Of a stretch of DNA of 64,000 nt, positions 10,900-21,738 are shown one piece after another. Position 1 is the stretch's first letter, and every line of letters starts with the position of its first letter. Under the pieces are notes generated by a model. The model ran no database searches. It had not been told where the DNA came from and was given only the letters and a program-made list of their open reading frames with translations. The position numbers were made by a program, and so were the translations under genes. The stretch is from Poa pratensis (taxonomy: Eukaryota > Streptophyta > Magnoliopsida > Poales > Poaceae), in the NCBI GenBank assembly GCA_947311845.1, contig CAMZMU010000027.1:31635723-31699722 (forward strand), read 5' to 3'.

Positions 10900-11470
10900 T
10901 GGCCGGAGCCCGGAGAGCACGCCGTCATCCACGGCTCCGCGGCCGTCATTGACCTCTACACCCAGTCCGCCCTCCACCTCCCCGCAGCAGGTTCTCCCAA
11001 CCTCCGATTCCCGCACTGATTCCATTTTCCTTTTCTTTCACCAGCGCGGTGGAGGTGGACCTGAGGGACACGGGTCTGGTTTTCTCGTGGCCGTGCTCGC
11101 GGCTCCGGGAGGCGCCCGGGGACAAACTAGCGGGGTCAACGCACCGACGCCGTGCTCCCCCGACGAACTGGCCTCCAATCCATGGTCAAGCTCCGCCTTC
11201 CTCTACCTCTGCACCTCCATCTTGGGGTTGGTTGGCACCCGTACTGTATCCAACCTCCCAAATCTTGGCACTTCCTCATAGGGGGCTCGGCTTGTCGGAC
11301 GCCGTCTGCATGTCCATCTCCGGGGCGCTCTTGGCAAGGCCGTGGGGATGGTTCGACAAGGATGATCTCGAGCTGGTTAACCAGTGGGCGTTCCGGCATC
11401 GACAACGCCGTCAGCATTTTCGGTACGCTGCTGCTTTCTTGGACGGATTAACAGCTTCGGTTGGTGCTTA
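10900..11470 (+). pseudogene. Fragment of an unidentified GC-rich plant gene
   Basis: The frame ending SAAVIDLYTQSALHLPAA stops at a possible donor (CAGCAG|GTTCTC near 10990). After 54 bp ending TTTCACCAG it resumes as AVEVDLRDTGLVFSWPCSRL. Codon use is GC-rich and looks protein-coding. Beyond about 11130 the best frame changes at least twice (ELASNPWSSSAFLYLC, then DAVCMSISGALLARPWGWFD), so the gene is broken and incomplete. I do not recognise the family. The fragment sits between the two 459-bp MITE copies, which may be chance. Confidence 0.35.
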
Positions 11471-11681
11471 AAATCTAGTGGGAGTAAAATATTGTAGTGG
11501 ATGGCCGTTGCGACCTGCCGCCATTGATGCCAAAAACACGTCTCTGCTTCCTCCCAACAAAACAGGGGCAATCATTCGGTCATGGGTCGTCGACATGAGC
11601 TGGTACACGTTACCAGTTAATTGTGTGGATCCATACGCCATGTGTCCACGATCGACATCTCTCCGTACCTACCTCCTCCTC

Positions 11682-12140
11682 GGACCGGTGACTTGTAATA
11701 CACAAGTCACCGAGCGACTTGGGCGCATCTTGTCCATCCATTTTAGATCCAACGGATAAGATTCACTCAAATCTGAGACTAAAAAATAAAACTTCTCAGA
11801 AAAAATCAAAAAAAATCCAGTACAACAGAAATGATTCGATAATTATTCTGTGAATTTTGTATTTTATTTGGACGAATGGTTTGGGAATACGTAGCTTTCT
11901 TAGATTAAAACATAAAACACAAGTTATATGCAAACCATCAATCCAAACATGATGAAACTTTCAGAAAATAGAAAAAACGAAACATTTCTGTTGTACTGGA
12001 ATTTTTTTGATTTTTCTGAGAAGTTTTATTTTTTAGTTTCAGATTTGGTTAAATCTTGTCCATTGGATCTGAAATGGAGGGACAGGATTCGTCCAAGTCG
12101 CTCGGTGACTTGTGCATTGCAAGTCACCGAAGCTGAGTCC
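11682..12140. mobile_element. Long-inverted-repeat MITE, copy 2, 459 bp
   Basis: Same family as 9587-10045. The right end, reversed, reads GGACTCAGCTTCGGTGACTT; the left end (GGACCGGTGACTT) has lost a few bases. Both arms contain TCCATTTTAGATCCAACGGA-like sequence. The flanking 9-mer CTCCTCCTC (11673-11681 and 12141-12149) fits a Mutator-type 9-bp duplication, although the motif is low complexity. Non-coding. Confidence 0.75.
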
Positions 12141-12283
12141 CTCCTCCTCCCCTTCCTCAATTAGGACCTCGAGCTAGCAATGTCAATACATAATACACAT
12201 GTCTCCTTCTGTGTATTTGTAAGTTGGTTGGTCTGCGCGCGGGAGAGGAGGCGAGGAGCTGCAAACTTCTGGCGTCCTCGTAA

Positions 12284-12433
12284 ATGGCGATGCCCTGGGA
12301 CGTGGTGCTGTGCATAGCGGGCAACGTGTGGGTGCTGCTCGACGGCTGGATCTCGACCTGCTTCCTCGCCGCCGACGAGGTCGCCGCCTACTCCGCTCGG
12401 CCACCCATTGATGATCCAGTACCTCATTTCTAA
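12284..12433 (+). CDS. Possible small protein or first-exon fragment, 49 aa
   Basis: The reading frame starts MAMPWDVVLCIAGNVWVLLD, with a hydrophobic stretch over residues 5-31 that could be a membrane anchor, and ends at TAA. The stop is followed directly by a donor-like AAG|GTGCGT, so the sequence may be a frame-damaged first exon rather than a complete small gene. The family is unknown and no partner exon was found. Confidence 0.25.
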   Translation: MAMPWDVVLCIAGNVWVLLDGWISTCFLAADEVAAYSARPPIDDPVPHF

Positions 12434-12659
12434 GGTGCGTGAATTCATTAGTTCATTCTTCAATCGAAGTTCTTTGCCTGCGATGAGTTTCTTTGAGTTG
12501 CATCATTGAGCTGTCGATATTAATGAAAAAAATATGATATTTTCCAAACCTCAGATGCGGCCGAGAAAAGGGGCGAATCGCAGGCGGCGGTGGTGGCGGC
12601 GAGATGGGGAAGAGGGGAAAGTCGCGCGTGGTGAATACTCCCTCCCGCCAACCGTTTTC

Positions 12660-12863
12660 ACCATATACAGGGCCCCCTCGGTTCGGCGGCGAAATCTGCG
12701 AATTAACCGTTCCGAGGGCCGGATTCACGGGGGCCCTCAAAAAGTTTTACGGGCCGGTGAGTTTTGAGGGTTCTGTTCTCTACGTTTTTAAGGTTTCGAA
12801 TTCGTATCGGGCGGTTATTTTGCGGGTTTGGGCCTTTTGCGGGCTCTGCTAGAGATGCTCTAA
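12660..12863. mobile_element. Possible half of a MITE (CTAGAGATGCTCTAA end)
   Basis: The sequence ends GGGCTCTGCTAGAGATGCTCTAA, a terminus common to a grass PIF/Tourist-like MITE group. The matching left terminus (TTAGAGCATCTCTAGCAG) is not present, so this would be a truncated copy. Confidence 0.3.
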
Positions 12864-13392
12864 GACTGCTAAAAAATAGGGAATACTAAATGAGTTATCA
12901 ATTCGTTGATTTATTTCATTTATATACACCTTGTTTTTATAATTTTTCTTACCTCATAATGCTGCATTGTATGATACGCCATAGAACTTCTTTGTGTCTG
13001 TTTTCACCATTATTTGAACACCGAGAGATCGTCGCCTAGAAGTTTGTAGACGATATCTCATCTAACTGAAGAATTTGCATGTCAAACACATTAGCCAGTA
13101 CGGCATGTGTGGACTACTGCTGGTGAGACAATACCTTTGGGCGCTAAAATTTTATGTTGTAGCTAACTATGATGCTAAGCCCCTCTCTCACAGTATCGCG
13201 ATTTATGAACATAATCCTGTGTACACACAAACTCATCGTGTCTTCTCTTCTACACTTAATAAATACACAATGTGAAACATCTCAACAAACAAGGTTGAAT
13301 TGGAAGTTTGACTTAACAATTGTCTAGTGGCTCACCATACCAACCCACAACCTCTTTGACATTATACTACTGATTACTGAAAAACAAGTGGC
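12864..13392. other. AT-rich intergenic sequence, nothing recognised
   Basis: No open frame with coding character, no terminal repeats and no RNA gene were seen. Confidence 0.4.
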
Positions 13393-13407
13393 AGAACACA
13401 CCTCAAC

Positions 13408-13683
13408 AATGAAGAACTGAAGAAGCACTTGGAGGAACAATCGATCAAGCTGGTGGACAACGGGGAGGTATCATAGTCCCCTGATACCGCTGCCTTTTCG
13501 GGTTCCTTGTGTTCTGTAATAGATTAAACCTTTAGTAGTTAGAACTGGCTTCTACTCCGTGACATGGTTTGCTAAAGAGCTGTTGTAGCCGTAGCTCTGA
13601 TGTGCTGAAAAACTGAATGACGTAAGCAAGACCTGAGGTTTCTATAAAATGGAACCGGGGCGTGGCCCTTTTATTCTAAAAAA
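13408..13683 (+). mobile_element. 5'-truncated LINE with 15-bp target duplication
   Basis: The 15-mer AGAACACACCTCAAC flanks the segment exactly (13393-13407 and 13684-13698), and the insert ends in CTAAAAAA. At its 5' end a frame reads NEELKKHLEEQSIKLVDNGE and closes at TAG, consistent with the last codons of a LINE ORF. The remaining roughly 200 bp look like a plant L1-type 3' UTR. Strong 5' truncation is usual for LINE copies. It cannot be active. Confidence 0.8.
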
Positions 13684-13698
13684 AGAACACACCTCAAC

Positions 13699-14293
13699 GA
13701 ATCCATATTGCCTCCCTTATTATTAGCTGGAAGTAACATGCGGTGCTATAGAGATGTCACATGGTTTTGTCAGTAATTATATAACTGAAAACTTTATTGA
13801 TGCTCCCTCTGAAGATTAACCCGCCACACCTATACTGTCAACACGTTGCAGCCCCCCCTCCCCGCCAAGCGTTCCACTGAGTGTGACTTCTGTATGATTG
13901 ATTGATTGACGTTGGTCTTTGGTGACGTTCAGTAGTTTTTAAGCCGTAAATCCACATTACAGTACATCATTACATTTGCGGTGTTCTGGTTTCTGAAACT
14001 AGACTGTAGTTGAAACTTTTTGGTGAAACTGTTCCGTCGTTAGTTCTATATAGTGGATCGATCTTCTTTATGCACGATGACAAAATGCTAAAATTAGTCT
14101 GGCGTACAGTTTTACTACTAAAACTGAGTTAATATACTGTAAAACTTAATTTCTATGAAGAGGTTATGCTGCAATTCATATGCGGTTCAGACTTTACGTC
14201 GACGGAGGTGAACAACCTTTTTCTGCTATAATTGGCACACCACACTGTTAAAATTGTCATCTCTTCTCTGCAGGGCTTAATAATGCAAGGTCT
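13699..14293. other. Intergenic sequence, nothing recognised
   Basis: AT-rich DNA without a credible gene or repeat termini, lying between the truncated LINE and the Mutator-like element. Confidence 0.4.
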
Positions 14294-14302
14294 ACGTTGG
14301 GA

Positions 14303-15213
14303 GAGTGGTTAGCGTAAAACTACCATTTTACATACTAAATCACAAAAAACTACCACTTTTGCCCGCAATCGCAAAACCATACCAAATCGCGTTTGATAGC
14401 GAATTGACGCTCAAACTGACATGCCGGGCCCACGTGTAAGTGATGACGTGGCAACAATACACGGCGGGACCCACTTGTCAGCCAATAAAAAAACAAAGCT
14501 AGCAAAAAAATCAAAACTGCAAAATCAAAGCGACCACGCACGGCGGCGCCGCCCGGCCGGCCGCTTCCCCTGCTCGTCGCACCTCTGTCGCTGCCCCTGC
14601 TCGCCGCGCCGGCGGATGCGCCGAAGGCCGCCGCTGCCCATGCTCGCCACCCGCCGCCCGGCGCTGCCGCTGCTCACCGCGCCGGCGGCCGCGCCGACTC
14701 CCGCCGCTGCCCCTGCTCACCCAGCCCCCGCCGCCCCTGCTCACCGCGCCGGCGGACGCGCCTCGGCCTGCCGCTGCCCCTGTTCGCCGGGCCGGCGGCC
14801 GCGCCGCTGCCCCTGCTCGCCGCGCCCTCGCCGTCCCTGCTCGCCGCCGAGGCCACTGCTCGCGGCGACCATGGGAACCGGCGGCATCGGCCGCGGACCA
14901 CGCGCGCCGCCTGGCTCCGGACGAGCAGGGCGCCGGCCATGGGCACCGGCGGCGGCGGCGCCCCGTGCGTAGCTTGTGCCATGGGTTTTTTAATTTTTTT
15001 TGATATTTTTTTGAGCTGAAAAGTCAATGTTGCCATGTCACCTCTCTTACATGTGGACCTGTCACGTCAGATTTAGTGTCAATTCGCTCTCAAACCGAAT
15101 TTGGCGCGATTTGCTAGCAACGGACCAAATGTGGTAGCTTTTTGCGATTGCGGGCAAAAGTGGTAGTTTTTTGTGATTTAGTCTGTAAAGTGGTAGTTTT
15201 ACGCTAACTACTC
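14303..15213. mobile_element. Non-autonomous Mutator-like element with GC-rich cargo (Pack-MULE-like), 911 bp
   Basis: The termini GAGTGGTTAGCGTAAAACTA and, reversed, GAGTAGTTAGCGTAAAACTA begin inverted repeats of roughly 100 bp that share ACTACCACTTTTGCCCGC and AATCGC. A perfect 9-bp duplication ACGTTGGGA flanks the element (14294-14302 and 15214-15222), the Mutator signature. Between the arms, 14540-14970 is extremely GC-rich and built from imperfect CCGCTGCCCCTGCTC/GCGCCGGCGG units, open in several frames on both strands. It has no transposase. The cargo could be a captured GC-rich exon or an amplified simple repeat. Confidence 0.85.
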
Positions 15214-15222
15214 ACGTTGGGA

Positions 15223-16516
15223 AGTGCTGAAGAAATGATCAATATACAGTACATAGTATCAATCACATGCAAATAGCGAATTGTTAATACATGTTTCCTT
15301 TTGCTTAAAGTGATCGAGACACAGATGTACAGTGCCGGAAAAGGACCGTGGAAATTAAGAGTTATGATTGTCATTCTATCCCTGCATTCTTTTTAATCCG
15401 GTATTCATCCTTCTCGGGTTAGTTTTATAGCGAAATACAAAGGGAGAGGCACTAATATGAAGCGATACTAAAGACACCCCTGTTTCACAGTTAAACATAA
15501 TTGCAAGACCGGCCCACCGGCCAAAGTTGGCCGCCGACAATCTGGCCCACATATCGGCAACGGTTAAAGTTAATTGATTCTCGCCGATGTGGCAGGCCAC
15601 ATTCTGGACGGAAAGTTTCCAATTGTCTGTGTGCGATGTAATGGTAATAATACAAGTATAAAGCTAACCTTTTGCGATGTTTCCTTCCGAAGACATACCG
15701 CCATTAAGCCCCACCCTACATCTAATGCATAATTAAGTTTTGGGTGTTTGTTAACAACATAAGAGAAATCTCACCATGTGCTAAGTATGATAGGTCCATT
15801 TGATGGTATGCAAAAGACGGTGGTTGACCCTCAAAAAGGATAAAAGGAACGAACACGGTGCATGTAGTTTTTCATTTAAATGCTTGAGGCATAGGGCATC
15901 CGTACTATCAAGAGGGCTTCCTCAATGGAAGGCTTGGGAAATCAATCACATACACCAAAACCAAATTTGCACCCCCCCTCCCCCACAGCCTTCCTATATT
16001 CACTACCGAAGAAAACCAAACTACACTCCCAATGAATATCCAGAAAATCATCTGTTCCAATGCAATTTCGAGTGGTTCGGAATATTCCGGATTCATTCCA
16101 GGTGAGTCGGAATTTTCCGGGTCCATTCCAGACTGATTCTGGACAGCAGAATCCCTGCCGAACCCCCCTTAGGGAGGGTTTCAGGAATTGGCTCAAAATC
16201 TCCCGGAACCATTCCGGGCGGCAAAAATCGTGCCAAGCCCCCCCCCCCCCTCTTTTGGGAGGGTTTCCGGAATTGATTCGGAATATTTCGGATCTATTTC
16301 GGATGGCCAAAAACTGGCTTAAACGACGAGTTTTTGGTGGGCCTACAAAAGGGGAGCTCTTCTTCCCCAAGAGGTACCACGACCAGAATCATTTCGCCTA
16401 CCATTGTTGCAGGCTCAAATAACCTATATTTATCTCCCTACTCACTCAAACACCGTGTCCTTCGAAGACTTGGGAGTTGATCTAGATCTACACTTTCGCT
16501 GAAGGAATTTGATTTC
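15223..16516. other. Repeat-like non-coding region
   Basis: Positions 15223-15800 show nothing recognisable. Positions 15860-16340 look like retrotransposon untranslated sequence and contain repeated TTCCGGA/ATTCCGG-type motifs and two C-runs (near 15971 and 16240). No gene is called. Confidence 0.3.
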
Positions 16517-19500
16517 TGTGGGGACCCCGGACTAGCTGTCCAAAATACCCTTGTGCCTACAACATCAGCGATCCCATGATCAGTGTGTCGCTGAGCACAA
16601 TCAAACTGGTATCAAAAGAACATCCATAAATACCGAATGAATTTACTTACTTGATTGAAGTCATAAACTTCAACAGGTACTTGCAGCGGAAATCACCAAA
16701 CAACGTGGAGCCCAAGTCATTTGCCACAACCCTACAGGCAGCTGACTGGGAAGCGCCCTAGTTCGCATCGACGTCATTTAAGTCTTCTTCTTCGAACTGC
16801 TCTTCTTCAAAATCTGGCTAAGACAATAGACAGGGACGAAACCAATATGAGTACAATTTGAATTGTACTCGCAAACTACCCCAACATGAACATGTACTAG
16901 TTTTAATTTTATAAGACTTTTATTTTTAGAAAAACATCTCTATATCTTTGTTGAAAAAGGTAAAAAGTATTTTATCTGTTTTTGTTCAAAAAGGTAAGAA
17001 ATCTCCTTTAAAACTTTTCCCCAAAAATCTACCTTTGTTGAAAAATGTAAGAAAATTTTTAAAACTTTTTCTCAGAAAATCACCATCATGTTTATTTCTC
17101 CAAAACTCCTCCTTTTTCGACCATAGCCCTTCATGGTCAATCATTTTCCAACAACCTCATACCAGCCCTTCGGTATAGTTGCATAAAACATTTTCCACTC
17201 CATTTTCCAAACACAAAACTTTGCCTCCTCGACCATAGCCCTTCATGGTCTTCCTTTTTCCAGCAACCTCATACCGACCCTTTGGCATAGTTGCCTATAT
17301 AAAACATCTCCATTTTCTTTTCAAATCTCAAAACTTTGCAAAACTTGCACATAGGTCATAGGACAACCTCCCAACTGTCCATTACCGAGGACTCGGCTAT
17401 TCCAATAGTTTTACACTCTGCAGAGGTAGCACACTTTTCCCACATCCATCCGGCAACTCATCGTGTCAGCCACGTCCCGCCATACAAGGTGTATGCGAAG
17501 TTGAGACGCCGACCATAGCCTCTCATTTGCTCATGCTAGTACAGAACCCTGCTCATATGACACTTTCCATCGACACCTAGTCCGGTTCACCCGTCGATGA
17601 CCCTAAGTGTGAGGACTCATAGTTTTGCCCGGCGGTGTATAGGGGGCAACCTTCTATCCTCCACCAATGTGCGAGGACCCGGGTCAGGGGAGGGTCACCA
17701 AACCAGTCCCCTCATGAAACGGAGTCATCTTCGTTGTTGAGGAATCCCATACTAAAATGAGCAAACTACATGACTAAGCCCCGTCCCATATGGGGGTAAA
17801 TGTGGTCGCACAGGGTATGGTTGGTCGTCATAGTACTGGGACACAATGTGTATTTTTCATAAACACCACCATTCTCCATTTCTTTATTTTAACACCGACA
17901 TCTCGGCATACCATAATTCATCCAAGGATTTTCAAAGGAGTTTTGAGTAAACAATATTTTTCCCATCCTATAATTTGATATTAACTAACTTATACTTCTA
18001 CATAGGGTGGCAAAATAGTGTTTCATATATTTTGAAAAGGTGTTTAAAACCATAGTTGCTCATGAGTAAAACATGTATACAAAATAGATGTATCTATTTA
18101 TGTGCATGCTCAGAGAGTAGCTTGCCTGGGTCAGCAATATGTCCATGGACTTCTCCTTGTTGATCAATATAATAAATTCTCATCCTTCTTCAATAAATTC
18201 TCTCCAGAGGCCACTCCGATAGCGTCAATATCTAGCGCCGCAAACAGGAAAATAAACAACACTCAATACACCAAACAAAACCACAAATGATACACAAACA
18301 AGTAACAAACCACAAGCATAGAACTAATCATTCAAGCAACAAACTAAGATCTACACTTACAGGGCATTATACTAATCAGTAGTCGAACACTATACACATG
18401 CTAGGAACATAGATCTCAAAACTATCTTAGGCAAAGATGAACAACAAGCATCTTTATTTAAACAGGAAATACTTCAGACAAAAGTTAAGCCACCAATTAT
18501 TCTCTGTGATTCAAAATATTTTACCAAGCTAAGGTAGGGACATTAACAAGATACTCAAGCTAGTACTCAACTTAAAGACAACCAAGTTTAACAAGCAAGG
18601 CAAACATATTAATCACACAAACATATCTAACAAATACCACTAACAATACTAATGTATTATACTAACAAGTCAAACAACAGTAACAAGTATATAACACTAC
18701 CAAAACACTCAACAATAACATAAACAACCTTTTATAATAAAGACACTTAAATCATTTCTTTTATTAAAGGCAGAAAACAACATTTTCACTAAATAATACA
18801 CCTAGAGAGTTCTGTTAAGCAAACAATCATGCAAAGTTGGATTTAGGTTCTCTGGTAGTATTAGAAACTAACCCAATTGGAGTTTGTCCAAAATTTTACT
18901 TATAGAAATTATGATAAATGCTCAAGGTGCTTACTGGCTGAATCTAGGAATGCACACAACTTTTGTTCTAGACATTCAAATCACATGGCACAAAATTCTA
19001 GGGGAAGATACTGTCAAGGGCTATCCAAATCAATTGAAGTCATTCCATTTGGATTAAGAAAACTCAAGTTATTACTGAAATAGTGTTTCAGACCAGTGAG
19101 AGCCAAACATTTATCAAATCCACACTAATTCATATTTTTCAATTCTGCAAGTTGCCTGTGGTCAGAAAAACATACTAGTGTCACTGTGATTTTTGTTTTG
19201 GGCAAAACTTAGAGATAAGTATTTTAAACAGATTTAAAGTGGAGTGTCAGAAACAAATCTGAGGAAAAGAATAAGCAGAAAAAGGAAAAGCACTAAAAAC
19301 ATCACTCAACCTATTCTGTAACTCCTAAAATCACACCAAGTTGGGAACATGTATCCCTAGGCATACAGATGACAAGCCAATAGGATTTACTCCAAAAATC
19401 AATTCAGATTAATTTATAAAATTCATACAATTATCTCTGGTCATTTTAGAAACATGCATGTCATTTCAAAATGGAGATTCATTTGCATGCAAGACCAATT

Positions 19501-20101
19501 TCTATGGTTAGGTAACATCAAGGGCTATCCAGAATAGTTGAATTTATACTTGTTGGAGTTTTAAAACTCAAGTTAATAGCATATATTTGTTTCTGACATG
19601 TTTTCTTAACCATTTTTTCTAGGTTGAACCATAACCCCAAACTTGGATCTACGAGCTGCATGTGGTTAGGAAAACCTCCTAGTATAACTGTGATTTTTAG
19701 TTTGGCCAAAAACTCGATCTAGGTATTTTATTTGGATTAAAACCTACCGGACAGTTTCTGCCTAAACAGGGAAAGATTAAACTTCTGAAAAAAAACACAA
19801 ACGGGCCAGATTTGAGCAGATCCGGGCAGCACAGTGCCGGATTCGGCCCAACATCGTTCTAGGGCGCGCGCGGATTTAAAAAAATAGGATTCAATCTTGG
19901 CCGTTGATCTGAGATCCGACGCTTGCTGTTCTTCTTCTTCTTCTTCTTCTTCTTCTTCTTCTTCTTCTTCTTCTTCTTCAGGACAACAGCGCGTACACGG
20001 GCAGGGAGGAACTCGACGTGGGCTGCTGGTTGCTCACCGTGGGGGCTTCTGGGGACGGCGAAGACGGTGGAGAGGGGTGCGGAGGTCACGGGAAGGGCAG
20101 G
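16517..20101 (+). other. Probable long LTR or untranslated part of an older LTR retrotransposon, cut by element A
   Basis: TGTGGGGACCCCGG at 16517 is an LTR-like start, and about 3.5 kb of non-coding, repeat-like DNA follows. It includes a duplicated segment (17125-17200 and 17229-17310, each with CATAGCCCTTCATGGTC and AACCTCATACC) and a (TTC)17 tract. No matching second LTR, PBS or coding domain is visible, so the type is uncertain. Element A begins at 20102, directly after it. Confidence 0.35.
19929..19979. repeat. (TTC)17 microsatellite
   Basis: An uninterrupted 51-bp run of TTC (GAA on the minus strand). It produces long artificial poly-Ser/poly-Phe/poly-Lys reading frames that are not genes. 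It is likely to be length-polymorphic. Confidence 0.95.
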
Positions 20102-20803
20102 TGTCGTGGGTTTGTCACGTCAGATGTCATGGATGACTTCGTAGGTGTGGTATTTTCGCGAGTCAATCGTCTCCGAGCTTGGGATCGCAGGAACAAGGAT
20201 GAACACAGATTTACCCAGGTTTGGCCCCTCAATGTGAGGTAAACACCTACTTCCTGCCTACCCTATTGATATGATATATGAGGTGTTACAATGGAATCGA
20301 TCCGATCTGGGTACTCGCCGTAAGAACTAGGGTTTTAAGGCTTGATAGCTTGACTCTGTCTAAGTCCTGCGAGTCCTCTTTATATACACAGAGCCTCTCT
20401 AGGTTACAAGAGTTCTACACAAAGCCGATCGTCTTCTTGTCTTCCAAGGCAAGTTTTACCACCGACCTTCTGGAGCCTTCCTTTGGCAGGTCGCGATCCT
20501 TGATCGGCCCGTCTTGACATGGCCCAATAATAGCGTGATCATGAAGACAGTGTTCAAAAAAGCGTTTCTAAGCGTACGCTTAAGCGCACTTAAGCGCTGA
20601 GCGGAGGCCAAACGCTCAGCCGCTTAATCACTTGAGCGGACGCTTAAGCGACGCTTAATTGCGCTTAGCGCTTTTTTCCTTCAGAAAAAGGAAAAGCGGA
20701 GGCTCACCGCTCGCTTTCCGCTTTCCGCTTTTTTGAACCTTGCATGAAGATGAAGTCGCCGTTTTAGCTTTGAATAAGTCGCGGGTTAATTTTTGCCCCG
20801 ACA
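20102..20803 (-). repeat. Element A 3' LTR (with a MITE inside)
   Basis: It ends TGTCGT on the plus side and CCCCGACA at 20803. Removing the 195-bp MITE and its 8-bp duplication leaves about 499 bp, close to the 494-516 bp of the D and F LTRs. A TATATAAAG promoter box lies at 20386-20378 (minus strand). Directly outside, the plus strand reads TTAGCCCCCAAG, which is the polypurine tract CTTGGGGGCTAA on the element's sense strand. Confidence 0.85.
20548..20742. mobile_element. hAT-type MITE, 195 bp, rich in CGCTTAAGCG motifs
   Basis: The ends are CAGTGTTCAAAAAAGCG and, reversed, CAAGGTTCAAAAAAGCG. The 8-mer CATGAAGA flanks both sides (20540-20547 and 20743-20750). The interior is dominated by CGCTTAAGCG and GCGCTTAAG words, which fold on themselves. 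It inserted into the A LTR, so it is younger than A. Confidence 0.85.
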
Positions 20804-21283
20804 TTAGCCCCCAAGTGTAGCCTGAACTTCATGGAATATCTTGATATGTTTTCTTGGTCTTGAAAGGTTCCTTGGACGTTTAGGCTGCACTTTTTTCTTT
20901 CTGGCTTGCACTTCCTTGTTTTGCGACTCATGATCACGTTGGATTGGCTTTTACTCGCACTTTTGGAGCGGCCTTGAAGATGCATCTGACTTCGTGAGCT
21001 TCTTACTCTGTCAAGATTTGTCTGATAGCTTCAATACTTGATGATGACCAATCTTCAAATTTTTGATGACAATATGTTGTAGCCCCCAAGGATTGAGATG
21101 ATGTGATTTGACAATCATCTCAATTCTTCTCAGAAGGTTTTGAAGATCGTCACCTGTAGCTTGATATCATAGATAAAAAACAATTGTTAAGATATAAGCA
21201 ATTGCAATTGGTGTTGCCGTACTATAAGCAGTACATTGACCTCTAGTTAGGCCTTTCTGAATCCATTAAGTGGGCACTCGCAC

Positions 21284-21390
21284 GACTCAGTATTTTCTAG
21301 GAATATGTGTGTTCAGGGTCGAGAGCGGCCATAATAGGCAATCAAGCTCGATTGACGCCACACCCCAGTACTTTGGACGCATAATGCAAG
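21284..21390 (-). repeat. Conserved non-coding block shared by elements A, D and F
   Basis: The block contains GTTCAGGGTCGAGAGCGGCC, then ATAGGCAATCAA and CTCGATTGACGCCACACC. It matches 55054-55164 in D and, reversed, two copies in F (42954-43065 and 43108-43214). It sits between the end of pol and the 3' LTR. Function unknown. Confidence 0.8.
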
Positions 21391-21510
21391 TTGCAATCCG
21401 ACTTAAGGTAAGTTTGATATTTGCCAGTAGGCTGGCTGTTTCAGGGTACAAAGCCCCCAAGAAACAAATGATATATAGCTATAAGTAGCTTTGTTTATGA
21501 TGACACATAA

Positions 21511-21651
21511 GGTCACGCCTTGGGGCGACCGAGTGTTATACATAGGGTTGGGTCGCACGTAGGCGGCGATCCCAGTTTGAGACATACGGCCGCGCCTAGG
21601 TGGCGGCCGATTTCTGATACAGGTGTTGCAGGTCGCGCCTAGGTGGCGACC
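21511..21651 (-). repeat. Four-unit palindromic repeat array of element A
   Basis: Units of the form GGTCGC-(9 nt)-GCGACC occur four times. One is a perfect variant with different arms, GGCCGC...GCGGCC at 21589-21609. The same motif forms a 13-unit array in element D (55349-55796). Confidence 0.8.
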
Positions 21652-21738
21652 AATTTTGAAGCAGGAGCCCTTAGTGGCTAGGATGATACTCAGCTATAGG
21701 CAGCTGGAAAAGATGAAGCTTAGCTCTGATTAGCTTTT

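Noticed and set aside
14421..15036. Long Pro/Arg/Ala-rich frames on both strands
   Set aside because: They arise from the GC-rich repeated cargo of the Mutator-like element. No conserved domain, and open on both strands for compositional reasons.
19897..20144. Open frames with poly-Ser, poly-Phe or poly-Lys runs
   Set aside because: They are artefacts of the (TTC)17 microsatellite read in three frames on both strands.
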